Source: Brienomyrus brachyistius
Lineage: Eukaryota; Chordata; Actinopteri; Osteoglossiformes; Mormyridae
Assembly: GCF_023856365.1 (NCBI RefSeq)
Contig: NC_064536.1
Span: forward strand, 38,432,776 to 38,496,775
Direction of reading: 5' to 3'
DNA length: 64,000 nucleotides
Shown piece after piece: positions 43,890 to 53,749 of the stretch. The position numbers were made by a program, and so were the translations under genes. Below the pieces are notes generated by a model. It did not search any database, was not told the origin of the DNA, and worked only from the letters and a program-made list of their open reading frames with translations. Positions within the stretch are counted from its first letter, which is position 1; the number at the start of each line of letters is the position of its first letter.

Positions 43890-45780
43890 TGGCAAGGTCC
43901 CAATTCACACTGTCTATATTTTAAGATTTGAGTCTCAAAGTGGGCAGGTGATGACAGGCAGGTGTTGGTGCTGCTTCTGATGACAGGAGGAACTGTGGTA
44001 CAGCAACAGGGCATACAGGAGAGACGTTACAGGCTGAGGAAAAAGCAGGCAGTCCTGATTTCATGTCTTTCATCACACTACAAGATGGTCACTGATTGGT
44101 GGGCTCTGAGGGGGAGCTCTGATCTGAAATCCACAACTATTTACATTTAATTTTGAAATATTTTTAAAATATTAATTAAATCAGAATATTTATTAAATCA
44201 AAATAATCACAATTATACAATATTTAACAATTAATAAGCAATGCAATAAGATTTTTTTTAACCAGCAGGTGGCAGCAAAGCACGTGTGAAGAAGAGGCCA
44301 TCAGCAGTACAAAGCACTGGCTGTACAGGTTCCCAGCAGACAATCCAAACCTCCTTCATTAACTGACTCTCATGGTATGACTAGACAGTCTGAACAGGGC
44401 TGCGTGAAAGAGGCCTCACTGCAGTTAGCATAACCATTTATTTTACAGCGCTTCTGTCTCATTCTACTCCATAAAGGTCACATCCCCCCTTCCAGCTTCC
44501 TCTGATGCAAGGAGATTCGTGCACAAATAAGTGGTTACAGCCGTTTATTTTTCTACTGATTAATCTATCAGTTATTTTAATGATTGGTCGATCAATCTAA
44601 GTGATTAATTTTCCTGCAGAAAATCACATTGAGTGTTTAATTTAAGTTTAATTTTGACAACACCAAACTGTATGTAACTGCAGGGCTATCGAGAATAACT
44701 ACTCCAATAATTACGTAGTGATATTGAAGAAAGACATGTCATCCACTACGTCCACTAATCATAGCAGCCTTAATGCATATATCAAAAAAAGGTTTGTATA
44801 TACAAAATTGTATTTTAATACGTATTATATCTGTTTACGTGATAACAAAGACCTAAATATATAAGCTATTTGCTTTAAATATGTGACTCATGTTAGAGAA
44901 AATGTAAGTAAACTATGGGGACAGAAAAATCACTGAATAACAGGAATGACCGACATATAGTGCCAAACAGATATGGTGCAAAGACAGAACTCATAGTACA
45001 AAGTAAACATAGTGCACTCTGTAGGACAGGGGGTTCATTAGTTTCAGGAGAAGGAGGCTACCACCTTGAAAGTAGGTGGCTACCATTGTTTATGGAAACT
45101 CGACATGCAAACTCTGAGACATGAGACGTAAACCAATTTCAGGGGGTGGTAGGGGTCCTTCTGAGGAAATTTTGAAATGTAGACCCATTAATAGTCCCTT
45201 TTTTAGGCATCTTAGAGGCCTCATTCCACCAAATTTTACTGACACAAACTCTGGGTTATTTTTCATCATACAGTAGTAGTACTAAGTAGTAGTAGCAGTC
45301 TGTTACTGAGGACACCAAATGTATCTCATTCTCAGATTATGTTGATTAATGATTGATGTACTGGTCAGTTGCAGTGCTCAATTATCAAGTAATGGTTTCA
45401 TCAATAAGAGGTCAGCTTACCAGTGTCTGAAATAAGACTTTTAACCATTAACCAATCATTTAAAAAAATAAAGTTAACGTGACAAAGGAAATTATGTCTA
45501 TGACTTTATTTATTTCACACCCTATTAGACATGTTAAAGGAACCTACAACTGTCTGAATGTAGCTTCTTAAATTCAGTAAATTCAGTGGTCTCCTGAATC
45601 AAAATAATTCCATAATCCTACCAGGTACACTCATGTCAAGACTCGGCTAGAAATATTCCACAGGCACAGTACAGGGTAAATAATGAATCTGAAAATCAAA
45701 TAAGAAAGACTGAATTTACTAAGAAAGACTGAATTTTCACACATGGTATAAAAACTGTCAGAATGGGTTAACTTGGAACA
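43890..45780. other. No gene seen
   Basis: Apart from the CTCF-like motif this stretch is AT-rich with short unrelated frames. The 69-codon frame at 44915-45124 has no recognisable feature. Confidence 0.5.
44262..44276 (+). promoter_or_regulatory. Perfect match to the CTCF core consensus
   Basis: CCAGCAGGTGGCAGC satisfies all 15 positions of the degenerate CTCF core (CCASYAGRKGGCRSY). It sits in unique-looking DNA after an AT-rich stretch. Function is inferred from the motif only. Confidence 0.4.
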
Positions 45781-45814
45781 CATGTTAATGTTTGTAAACA
45801 AGCTCGGCTGATCG

Positions 45815-45822
45815 TGACGTCA
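45815..45822. promoter_or_regulatory. Palindromic CRE-like site with nearby TATA-like sequence
   Basis: TGACGTCA is a full cAMP-response-element palindrome. It is preceded by a forkhead-like GTAAACA (about 45794) and followed within 10 bp by TATATTATATGG. This could be a small promoter, but no first exon is evident on the plus strand downstream, and the minus-strand gene at 46.2 kb would have it inside its first intron. Confidence 0.3.
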
Positions 45823-46211
45823 TCGCTGTATATTATATGGCTAGTAATAGTAGCTAGCCTACACACAACTAGATCAGCGAGTTCAGATGCTCCGGCGTTC
45901 TGTCGTTTTTTTTTGTCAGAATATTTCACTTTGGAAATAAGCTGTCGCCCTTAGCTTTCAAACAAAATCAGTGTCATGCAATATCTCCCCATATTCTTCA
46001 CCAATTTTACGCCGATGTTGGCTCGAACGAATTAAGATATCGATCGTCTGCTGCTGGTCTGATAAATGTGCATCTGTACTGTGTGAATAAGTCGACGAGT
46101 CGAGTCGTATGTCAATGCAATGCATGCGGCAAACGAAGCGACGACACCGGGATGAAATAGTATAGTATTACGCCATGCTGGTCTCACTTTATTAAGTATT
46201 AAACTCACCTT

Positions 46212-46289
46212 CAGTTCCTTCAGTCCTGGGCAATTTCGCGCTCGGTTGCAGCCACTGGTCAAGAAGGCTGCTTCGCTTTCTAGACGCCA
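46212..46289 (-). CDS. Candidate first coding exon, unknown gene
   Basis: On the minus strand an ATG near 46289 opens MASRKRSSLLDQWLQPSAK and then LPRTEGTE, ending at a strong GTGAGT donor (AACTGAAG|GTGAGT, near 46210). A second, overlapping ATG upstream (46316) gives another frame, MADSGKWTKWR, through the same donor. I prefer the MASRKR frame because its basic-hydrophobic-proline pattern resembles short N-terminal tails of nuclear proteins with a PIP-like or TTF-finger-type leader, but that is impression only. Two inverted CCAAT boxes lie just upstream. No further exon is identified at lower coordinates. Confidence 0.45.
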
Positions 46290-46307
46290 TTTTGTCCACT
46301 TGCCTGA

Positions 46308-46358
46308 ATCAGCCAATCATAAAACGCAGAATAAAAACTTGCCAAAAATAGCCAATCA
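46308..46358 (-). promoter_or_regulatory. Two NF-Y (CCAAT) boxes of a candidate promoter
   Basis: AGCCAATCA at about 46309-46318 and AGCCAATCA at about 46349-46358 (GATTGGCT on the minus strand) are spaced about 40 bp apart and lie within 70 bp upstream of the candidate first exon. Paired CCAAT boxes at this spacing typify TATA-less, broadly expressed vertebrate promoters. The upper box is adjacent to the alternative ATG, so the true start would have to be the downstream one or the boxes lie in the 5' UTR. Confidence 0.45.
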
Positions 46359-47159
46359 AAACGAAGATAAGAATTAAGAAAGCCAAGCTAAGACGAAGAT
46401 GGCTGCGCCTAGACAGAACACGGAAATTTCTGCAAAATAAATCTTCTATTGTGGCACCGAGTGCTGATCGTTTGCTTCTGGGAACAGAGGCAGATTTTGG
46501 CAGGAACAGAGGCAGAAATTGAAAGTAGCCGGCTATGTACTTACCCACAGGCGGCGAAATATCGCCGGGTGCCGGCTTCAAATGAACCCCCTGGTAGGGT
46601 AGGTTGTAAATTTGTCTGCACTTTGCAGCTTACCTTGCGTTGACTCTTTGTAGTACGGACCCCACAACGGTGGTGGAATTATAAGGGGCTGGTCATCAGG
46701 GGGCATGGATTTTGTGGCAGTTTCTTTATTGTCCATATCAAACTGAGCATAGAAGCGCTTAAGCTGGTCGGAGTTGCTGGTGGAGGGAGCTGCATTTGTG
46801 GGTTTCTATTCTGCAATGGCTTGAATGTGCTGTGTATTAAGACGAACTCGCGGACTATTACGTCGCCCACATAACATAGAATGAATTGAATTGTTTACTG
46901 TCCTCCTGTTACTGTAATATTCTGGGAAGTTGCGATTGTTCAACGTCATTACGCACAGTTAGGAGCAACTCCAACTTCACCTAGCAGAAATATGTAGTCT
47001 AACAAAACGCAGTTTAAAGAAGGTAGTTTACCTGGCGAAATGCAAACAAACATATAATCGGGCTATATCCAACAAAAAGCAGTTTTTAAAAACCTAGCCT
47101 ACATGGCGAAATTGAATTACTTTCTGGACCAACAAACGCAACCAGGCATGAACATTATG

Positions 47160-47445
47160 CACCTTCGTAATTTAAAGATGGCCCCCGATGTTCTCTGTGG
47201 GCCCCCGGGCGTCAGACGGTCCGGCCGCCCGGCCCACCCGCCTAAGGGGCCCCTGAATTTCGGCCCGGAGGGTCGGCCTTGTCGGGCCCTCCCGACCCGT
47301 TTGGGTGCCAGGAGTTGCGGGCTCCACACGCGTACCCGTGCGCCGTTGCCCGTTTAAGACAGCCGTCTAGGGCTACGAGACGGACCTGCGGAGCAAGAGC
47401 TCGAGGTTCGAATCCGGCTTCGGCCGTGCTTCCAAAACCGTCTGA
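47160..47445. other. CpG-rich island ending in a tRNA-like B box
   Basis: The island is strikingly GC- and CpG-rich compared with the surroundings (GGTCCGGCCGCCCGGCCCAC, TTTCGGCCCGGAGGGTCGG). At 47410-47422 GAGGTTCGAATCC fits an RNA polymerase III B box. The would-be T stem pairs poorly and no clear A box or acceptor stem is found, so this is more likely the head of a decayed SINE than a tRNA gene. The island could also serve the minus-strand gene at 46.2 kb. Open frames on both strands (47103-47357, 47117-47329) reflect composition. Confidence 0.4.
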
Positions 47446-47529
47446 AAAAAGTCTGAAAATACCCCTAAATTGTCTTATGCCCCTTACTTTAGCAAAACTT
47501 ACAAGCGTTGTGAGAAAATCTATTTATTT

Positions 47530-47534
<5 letters not shown>

Positions 47535-47565
<31 letters not shown>
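47535..47565. repeat. (TA)n microsatellite
   Basis: About 15 TA repeats follow a T-rich patch, and the next 350 bp are AT-rich with further short TA and TG runs (47655-47700). No gene. Confidence 0.9.
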
Positions 47566-47567
<2 letters not shown>

Positions 47568-47877
47568 AGCTCCAGACTTAGCTCTGAAAATATTTATTTC
47601 TGGGGGGAAAGTCACATATACACCTCAGCCAGGAAAACTTAAAGACTTCCTCTGTGTGTGTGTGTATATATAGTATAGTATGGTATGTAATGTGTATATA
47701 TACAGGGAAAAAGTCTCGTACACACTTTGCTTCAGAAAAAAAAAATATATATATTATAAAAACATACAAAATAATTCAAATAAATAATATACAATATACA
47801 TATACTATATATTTATATATAACATATTAATTATATATAATTTATACATATAAAATAACTAAATATAAAAATATCAT

Positions 47878-48484
47878 TTAGCGCGGCTCCTCGTGCTGTG
47901 CCTTCCAGTCCTCAAAGGACATCCCTTCCGCCTTCTCACAGAAAAATTTATTTCTAAACCTTCTGTGTCCATACTGCTGCCTCCACGGCTGCCCACACTG
48001 GGTGCACGTGTAGCGCTGATGACTGACACGTGGTGGGATGGGGAGACCCTGCGAACTGGCCTGGGCTTCAGCTGCCTTCCTCCGCCTCCACTCGGTGGTC
48101 CGGCTCCAAGTCTTTAACCCGAGCAGGTTGCCGGGGGAGTCTGCCTGCAACGGAGCCGGTGGGGGTGTCAGTGGGGCAGCTGCTGTGGCTAGCTGAGGTG
48201 TCGGCAGGTCAAGTAAGGGGGCAGCTGGGATTGATGCAGAGGGCAGAGGAGCAGGTTGGGGTTGCGGAGTAGGAGCAGCTTGCTGCCGTCTCCGCACAGC
48301 CTGCCCGGACAGGTCTGGAGGGGAGGAAAAGGTGAATGACCTCAGGTCAGAAGGAGGTTCTGCAGGCTCTGACTCCTTCTGCCTGGGCTCTGCTAGAGGG
48401 GTGGGTGTCGTCAGGCTGGGAGTGGGGAGAGGGATGTCCATAGACAGCACAGCACACTCTTGCCGCTTCACTAAATCGTTATGC
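47878..48484 (-). CDS. Exon C: proline-rich segment and C-terminal Cys/His module
   Basis: The last exon starts after a CCCATAG acceptor (48485-48487) and runs open to a TAA at 47878-47880. The first 120 residues are rich in Pro, Ala and Gln (for example PTPQPQPAPLPSASIPAAPL) and look disordered. A basic stretch TTEWRRRKAAEAQASSQG follows. The C-terminus has RYTCTQCGQPWRQQYGHRRF, then FFCEKAEGMSFEDWKAQ. A CxxC, then GH, then FC arrangement followed by a short acidic tail suggests a small zinc-binding fold. I have an impression that similar C-termini occur in multi-copy uncharacterised fish genes, some linked to mobile elements, but cannot name the family. The gene would give roughly 360 residues or more. 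Confidence 0.6.
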
Positions 48485-48601
48485 CTATGGGAAATAAGAC
48501 ATTTTTAAAATAAACTTAGTGAGTATTTATCAATAAGCCATTAAAAAAAACAAAAAAAAAACCTCTGTTCAGCTGATCCCAAATGTTCGCTGAACACTTA
48601 C

Positions 48602-48839
48602 CAAACGGACAGTGTACGCTGGTTGATTTTGAAAAGCTGCAGCGACGTGGCCTGCATGAGCCCCCAGCCTAATGATCCTGCTGTAGTCCTGCAGGACGAC
48701 AGCCCAGCGGTTCAGTCTCACCCCAGCAATCTTCTGACCAGCTGGGTGAAGTGAGCAGAGCTCCAAGCAGATGGCCTCCACCAGTCTGCTCACGTGAGGC
48801 CACTGTGCAGGCCCGGTGCCTTGGCCCAGCAGGCAGCTG
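48602..48839 (-). CDS. Exon B of the same minus-strand gene
   Basis: The acceptor is AATTCTGTTTCAG (48840-48842) and the donor GTAAGT (48596-48601). It reads SCLLGQGTGPAQWPHVSRLV, then EAICLELCSLHPAGQKIAGV, then RLNRWAVVLQDYSRIIRLG, and ends in QPAYTVRL. The fit with exon A is exact (two bases left, one taken). It looks helical, with no recognised domain. The exon ends on a codon boundary, whereas the best acceptor of exon C needs two leftover bases. Either an unidentified small exon or alternative site lies between, or the locus is a broken copy. Confidence 0.55.
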
Positions 48840-48939
48840 CTGAAACAGAATTTAGAAGTTGGGCCAAGTGTAACCCAGCAGCAGAGTATGCATGCCTGGA
48901 AATATGTAATATCATTGTCTACACAAACGATTCACTCAC

Positions 48940-49200
48940 CGCTTCAGGCTTTCCTTCCCTGAGCACACTGATGTTTTCGAGTGGCTGGCCTTCAACCCGC
49001 CCTGAAGGAGCCGCTCCCTGTGCCTCGGTGGGTAGGAGACACGCTGCCTGTCTCTCTCCGGCAGGTTGTTCCAGAGAGAGACGATCCTGGCAACGTGACT
49101 CTCCAAGACACAGGGCTCCTCACGTAGCTCCACCAGGTACCTCACATGGTTGCCTGACCACATGGTTGTACCCCGGGGCTCCGTCAGGGCTTTTGAAAAC
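48940..49200 (-). CDS. Exon A of a three-exon minus-strand gene, unknown product
   Basis: The exon is bounded by a CCTGTCAG acceptor (49201-49203) and a GTGAGT donor (48934-48939). It reads FSKALTEPRGTTMWSGNHVR, then YLVELREEPCVLESHVARIV, then SLWNNLPERDRQRVSYPPRH, then a basic serine-rich end (LKASHSKTSVCSGKESLKR). The frame remains open a little upstream into 49436, but that sequence is AT-rich and intron-like. The exon takes one base from a preceding exon and leaves two, which joins in phase with exon B. No domain is recognised. GC content is well above the flanks, as for a real exon. Confidence 0.55.
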
Positions 49201-49608
49201 CTGACAGGATGACAAAGGGAGTAAAGTGTGAGTGGAGTAAATTTGCAGTGCTGTTTCACATTAGGTGAATAGAAAAATAAATAAAATTCAGTGAATATAG
49301 ATTTTGCCTCTCTGGGTGGCCAGTGCCTCGGGTGAGGGGCGCAGGGTGAGCTCCCCACTGTGCTCAAAGCGGAAAACTGGTGCAGAGTCCATTCTGATAG
49401 GAAAGAAATATTGAACAGCTCAATAAATGCAAGCATAATGCAAGAAATAATGAAATAGAAATTTATTGATATATTAACATAATGCTTCCTGGAGAATTTT
49501 GGATCTTTTTAAACAAACAGGAGGACTGCTTCTATATTAAATTACTTGCAAGAAGTATTACTAATGACAAAGAATAAATAATTTTTCTGTACAAAATATT
49601 TTTTTAAA

Positions 49609-49640
49609 TTACATTCTGAGCAGCGGCACTCAGAATGTAA
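49609..49640. other. Perfect 12-bp inverted repeat with 8-bp loop
   Basis: TTACATTCTGAG, the spacer CAGCGGCA, then CTCAGAATGTAA form a perfect hairpin. It stands in AT-rich non-coding DNA about 400 bp upstream of exon A of the minus-strand gene. It could be an insertion scar of an element with short inverted termini, or a binding palindrome. Confidence 0.6.
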
Positions 49641-49858
49641 ACCAGACGATCTTCAGATTGTTTCCTCCCTCTCATTTCTCTTTATTCTTTACTAGCCATT
49701 TAGTAGCAGCATCTGTGCATCAGATAAGAAGTGCTGGCATGTCTGTGTGCGATTGAAAGATAGTAACCACACAATAACAAAACCAGGACTATAAACAGCA
49801 CTGTCTCTCCTCAGTGAGACGAGGGTGATTTCAGGGGGCGCAAGGTATCACGGCAGAG

Positions 49859-50194
49859 ATGGCTCAGGATGAGCCTGGCAGTAGGGCGGTAGGTAGGTCT
49901 GTCTGTCTAGGCATGTCTACTCATGTGATATCAAAGAGATGGTCTGCCTCAGGCAGTTTATCTCATTATTATAACAATGAAAAAAATATTTTACAGTTTT
50001 TTTCAAAGACTTCAGATAAGAGAAGATCCATAACTGATTTAATTTTGAGACAAATCACATCAAAATTGAAGCGTCACTTAGGTGTAGATCTGGTGAAGGT
50101 GGATACACTGAGACAAGTCGCCCAAAGTCAGGCTTGTAGTAAGGATTGTCTTGCATTCATGAGGAGAGTATGTGGAGGGGATGCAGTTTGTTGA
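49859..50194 (+). CDS. Open frame, doubtful
   Basis: A 111-codon frame opens with ATG (MAQDEPGSRAVGRSVC) and ends at a TGA. Its middle is AT-rich (NNEKNILQFFSKTSDKR) and it has no recognised domain. The internal ATTTTACAG before TTTTTTCAAAG looks like a splice acceptor, so part of it may belong to a processed exon. It lies just upstream of the duplicated leader-exon block. Confidence 0.2.
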   Translation: MAQDEPGSRAVGRSVCLGMSTHVISKRWSASGSLSHYYNNEKNILQFFSKTSDKRRSITDLILRQITSKLKRHLGVDLVKVDTLRQVAQSQACSKDCLAFMRRVCGGDAVC

Positions 50195-50263
50195 GATTAG
50201 GGGTATGTGGGTAGAATGGGGATGCACTTTTGGTTTATTTATGACCAATGAGATATTCACCTG

Positions 50264-50990
50264 AATTGGCGAAGTCTTTGGTTCCCCAAAGTCCCTCTTT
50301 GTCCTTAGATTATCATGATATTAGATATCTGACTCACACACCTGCCATCCCAGCACTGCTGAGTGCTGGTTTTGAATGTGACCATGACTGTGTCTGTGTG
50401 CAGTTTGCATTTCTCCAGCTTCCAGTGCCCTGCAACTGAATGACATGCTGTTGAAGGTTTACTTCACTTTACACTGTGTGCTTCCAGCATTAGGATATAG
50501 ATAAGTATACCAATGATTAAACAGCTATGGTGAAACACATCACTCTTTCATGCAACAGTGAAATCCAACTAATTTTTGTTTCTTATTAGCAATAACACAA
50601 TACAAATACATGTTAACTGTAATTCAGGCATGTCCTTTATTTATGCTGAAATGTTAATATCATTAATGAGTCTATTAATGCAATAACCGTGTATTTCATG
50701 CTCTACAGACAAATAATAAGAGAATGACTTGCTGAAGCGCTAAACATTGTGGTTTTGTCACTTCTTGTTTAAAGTGTCCACTCCCCCTTCAATCTGACTG
50801 CTGTGTCTGAAAATAGAAATTAAAGTAACAGTGAAGGTACAGAGGATGAGGAAGTGAGTGTCAGTCTCCACAGATCTGGGCTCAGTGACACACACACATA
50901 TGGATCCTCTGATGCTCCTGTTTCTTCTCATTGCTGGGCTCACAGGTGAGTGTCACTCATTACAGTAAAATTCATTAGAGATCGCTATAA
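50264..50990 (+). repeat. Duplicated upstream-plus-leader block, intact copy (partner 59043-59605)
   Basis: Collinear with 59043-59605 through AAGTCCCTCT, GTGTCTGTGTGCAGTTTGCA, CATTTCTCCAGCTTCCAGTG, CATGCTGTTGAAGGTTTAC, GTGGTTTTGTCACTTC, AAGTGTCCACTCCCCCTTCA and ACAGTGAAGGTACAGAGGAT. The copies lie about 8.7 kb apart in the same orientation, which suggests tandem duplication of a gene's 5' region followed by decay and transposon insertion. Confidence 0.8.
50900..50945 (+). CDS. Signal-peptide exon of a secreted or membrane protein
   Basis: ATG at 50900-50902 opens MDPLMLLFLLIAGLT, a classical short signal peptide, and the exon ends at CACAG|GTGAGT, a strong donor in phase 1. A phase-1 leader exon is the standard first exon of immunoglobulin-superfamily receptors, and fish have large clustered families of these (CD300/pIgR-like, novel immune-type receptors). 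The family itself cannot be named because the following exon is not recognised. A possible acceptor TTTCAG at 51145-51150 would add GEDCRYQGCA before a stop. A Tc1 relic starts at 51227, so the gene is probably broken here or its next exon lies beyond the insertion. Confidence 0.55.
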
Positions 50991-50999
50991 AATTACACA

Positions 51000-51145
51000 A
51001 AAATTAAATTACATTAAAATAAATAAAACTAAATAGAAAATAAATCATTAAAATAAAAAACATACAAAACCGCAATGAAAACTAAAACTGAAAATATAAA
51101 AATAAAAATGAAATTTAAAAAAATCAAAACTATAATAAATCCGAT
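51000..51145. repeat. A-rich low-complexity tract
   Basis: About 145 bp of AAAAT/AAATA-type words within the first intron after the leader exon. Confidence 0.7.
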
Positions 51146-51226
51146 TTCAGGAGGAGAAGATTGCCGCTATCAAGGATGTGCGTAGGTCAACAAGAAAGAC
51201 GCACACATCAGTAGGTCAAAGAAACA

Positions 51227-51720
51227 CACTGCCTGACAAAAAAATCGCACACTTTAATATTTTGTTGGACTGCCTTTAGTTTTCATTCACCTAGGCACTG
51301 CTCCGATGAGGTTATGCAACATCTCGACTTTTATTTTCATCCAGATTTGCATAAATTTTTTGCTGAGGTCTTGTATTGACAATAGGAGGATCAAACCACT
51401 CCGTGAAGTATTCTCCAGCACATACCAAAAGCTTTCAATGAGAACTCTATGGTGGCTAATTCATGTGTGAAAATGATTCCTTGTGCTCCATGAACCACTC
51501 TTTCACAATTTGAGTCTGTTGAATCTTAGCATTGTCGTCCTGGAATACATCCGTGCCATTATGGAAGAAAACATTCATTGTTGGGATAACCTGCTTATTC
51601 AGTAGATTCCGGTACTCAGCTGACTTCACTTTATTGCTGCAAACATATTAATCACTGCAATAATGATTCAAGATTTAAAATTCAAGCGGCGACTACATTT
51701 TTTCCAGGCCGTGTACATGG
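51227..51720 (-). mobile_element. Tc1-like element relic, minus strand, truncated
   Basis: It begins with CACTGCCTGACAAAAAAATC, an end I recognise from a fish Tc1 family. It continues with TTAATATTTTGTTGGACTGC, CATCCAGATTTGCATAA, CTCCAGCACATACCAAAAGC, TGTGTGAAAATGATTCC and CACAATTTGAGTCTGTTGAATC, which are the reverse complement of the 3' part of the transposase gene. Similarity fades after about 51620-51720. No open frame is left. The insertion lies within 300 bp of the leader exon. Confidence 0.7.
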
Positions 51721-52370
51721 TATGATGGCAGAAGATCTTGCTCTATCCTCAGGTAAAAATAAATCCTTTTAGAATTCATGATGTTCTACAGGCAGAGTTG
51801 AGAGTATCAACTGGCTAACATTCCCACAGTGCCTCTTCAGGAGTCCTTTTAGACACCAAGATCTGTGGTTTCCAATTAGCACCATGAAGGTACTATGGCG
51901 CAACCATAGAGTGGACCTGGGATTGTCAATCTACGGTGTTCATGGGTATTATGGGGGGGGCAGGTTAGGATGATGCCAACGGCCCCTGACTGACAGGGAC
52001 CCTAAAAAATTTGGAGCATAATTGGACTGGCCTGGTTGGCGGCCCAGTATAATATGCTTTCATGGGGCCCCATATCTCTAGCGGCACCCCTGCGTATGCA
52101 GTGTTGGAAATTTTTCGAAGTGTTTCACGCGGGCAACTTTTGCCTCAATGCCTAAACAATAGAGTTATTTACAAAATTAGCTGTTTTTAATGTGAAATGA
52201 TCCCACCTTATAATGCATATACTAATAACCACCTTCAGTAGTTTGATACTATTGCTGTTCCAAAGTGTAGTGTGCAATCTTCTGTATCTGTACAGAAAAC
52301 AGTCTGTATGTGTGAGAGAAACCAGGAGACAGTTTTAATTATTTAGGCTTTTATTTGGCTCTTAACACAT
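51720..52370. other. No gene seen
   Basis: AT-rich DNA with a GGGGGGGCAGG patch near 51955 that may be a repeat fragment. No coherent frame. Confidence 0.45.
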
Positions 52371-52375
52371 ATGGT

Positions 52376-52530
52376 CACGTTGGGCACTCCAGCTCATTAA
52401 GTTGCATGTTGCTGGACAGCGGAAGGAAACCAGAGACTCAAAATGCCACGGACACACAGGGTGAACATGCAAACTCCACACACACATAGTGTCAGTGTGC
52501 ACCGATAGCGCCGCCCTGCTGCTCCACACT
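52376..52530 (-). mobile_element. Diverged antisense SINE relic
   Basis: The reverse complement reads GTGTGTGGAGTTTGCATGTTCACCC, then TCTCTGGTTTCCTTCCGCTGTCC, the central part of the tRNA-derived SINE that is well preserved at 57657-58018. The tRNA head is replaced by CGGCGCTATCGG-like sequence and the tail is missing. Confidence 0.6.
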
Positions 52531-52534
52531 GACA

Positions 52535-53740
52535 TGCTTGCATGATGTGCGATTATAGTATCGACATAGCATAGGAAGCAAAATTTAGCAAGCTCTGCAA
52601 TGTTAAGAACGGTTCCTTTTCAAAATGATCTAGTATATGTAAAAAATCAGTCTAAAGTTTACTGCTTTTGCATGAGCTCTGCGTGCTTTTTCTGAGACAA
52701 TCAATGCAAATGTATATGTACCATATTATGTATGATGATGTGGCTAAGCGACAGGGCTAACCTTTGTTTTAGCAGTGAATATTTTGCCATAGAGGAAGTA
52801 GAAAGTATATTAAGCAAAATAATTGAAGTCAAAGTGATGACAAAGACAGGCTAAGCTACTTCAAGACACTAAATGTCACATATGTATGGCTAACCTAACA
52901 TTACTGTCAAACTCTGTCAAACTCGAAAATCTTCTTTAAGATGTATTTGCATTGCTGTGGTGGTATTTAAGTTATGATTTGCAATACTGAAAAATAACTG
53001 TGAAATGCTTCTACAAAAGTTATGGTTTTTGCTCTTTATTTTCACCTTCATCTCCCTTCTGCCATATTTCTGAATAATCGAGAATGAAAATTTTTATTGA
53101 TGTTTTTTAAATAATATCATAATCGAGTTTAATCGAGTAATCATGATATCTCTAATCGAGACGCATTATCATATAGTAAAGCAGTTACTATATTTTTTGC
53201 TATACCTATTAATTCTGTAAACCTTTGTGAACTACTGAAGGAACTACTAAAGTAGCAAGTAATGAATAACACAAGTTAAATACTGATCTCATATTTATTC
53301 ATCTTTAAATCATGACACATCTTTTATCTCAAGTAGCTACTGTATTTGTTCACGATTTGTACTTAAGTAGTAACTGAGTTCCAAGTATGTGCGCCCCTTC
53401 AACACCAAACTAGTTCTTTTGTTCATTTTTAAATTGTAGAAGCAGCAACTTTCTTTGCCAATTTATTTGCTGGGGGTGGCATTGGTTCGGTAACAGTTGG
53501 TGCTTTTTCAGTCCATTGCAGCAGACAGCTTCACTGCAGGTGCTGGATTGCCTGGCCTTTGTCAGGTATCCTAACAGCGTTACATAGCAATACATATTAA
53601 CAGTTACATACAGTTATAAACATACATAGTGTGAATAACAACACTGATTGTGTGAGAGTGTGTTAGAAACAGAAATGGAAATGTAATTAAATTAGTCCAA
53701 ATTAAATGATGGCTTTATGTACGATTACAATATTGGCCTA
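52535..53740. other. No gene seen
   Basis: AT-rich and unassigned. Short frames such as 53410-53595 minus show no motif. Confidence 0.45.
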
Positions 53741-53749
53741 AACTGGTAC

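Noticed and set aside
47410..47422. Functional tRNA gene
   Set aside because: A B box is present, but the T stem pairs at only two or three positions and no acceptor stem or A box fits.
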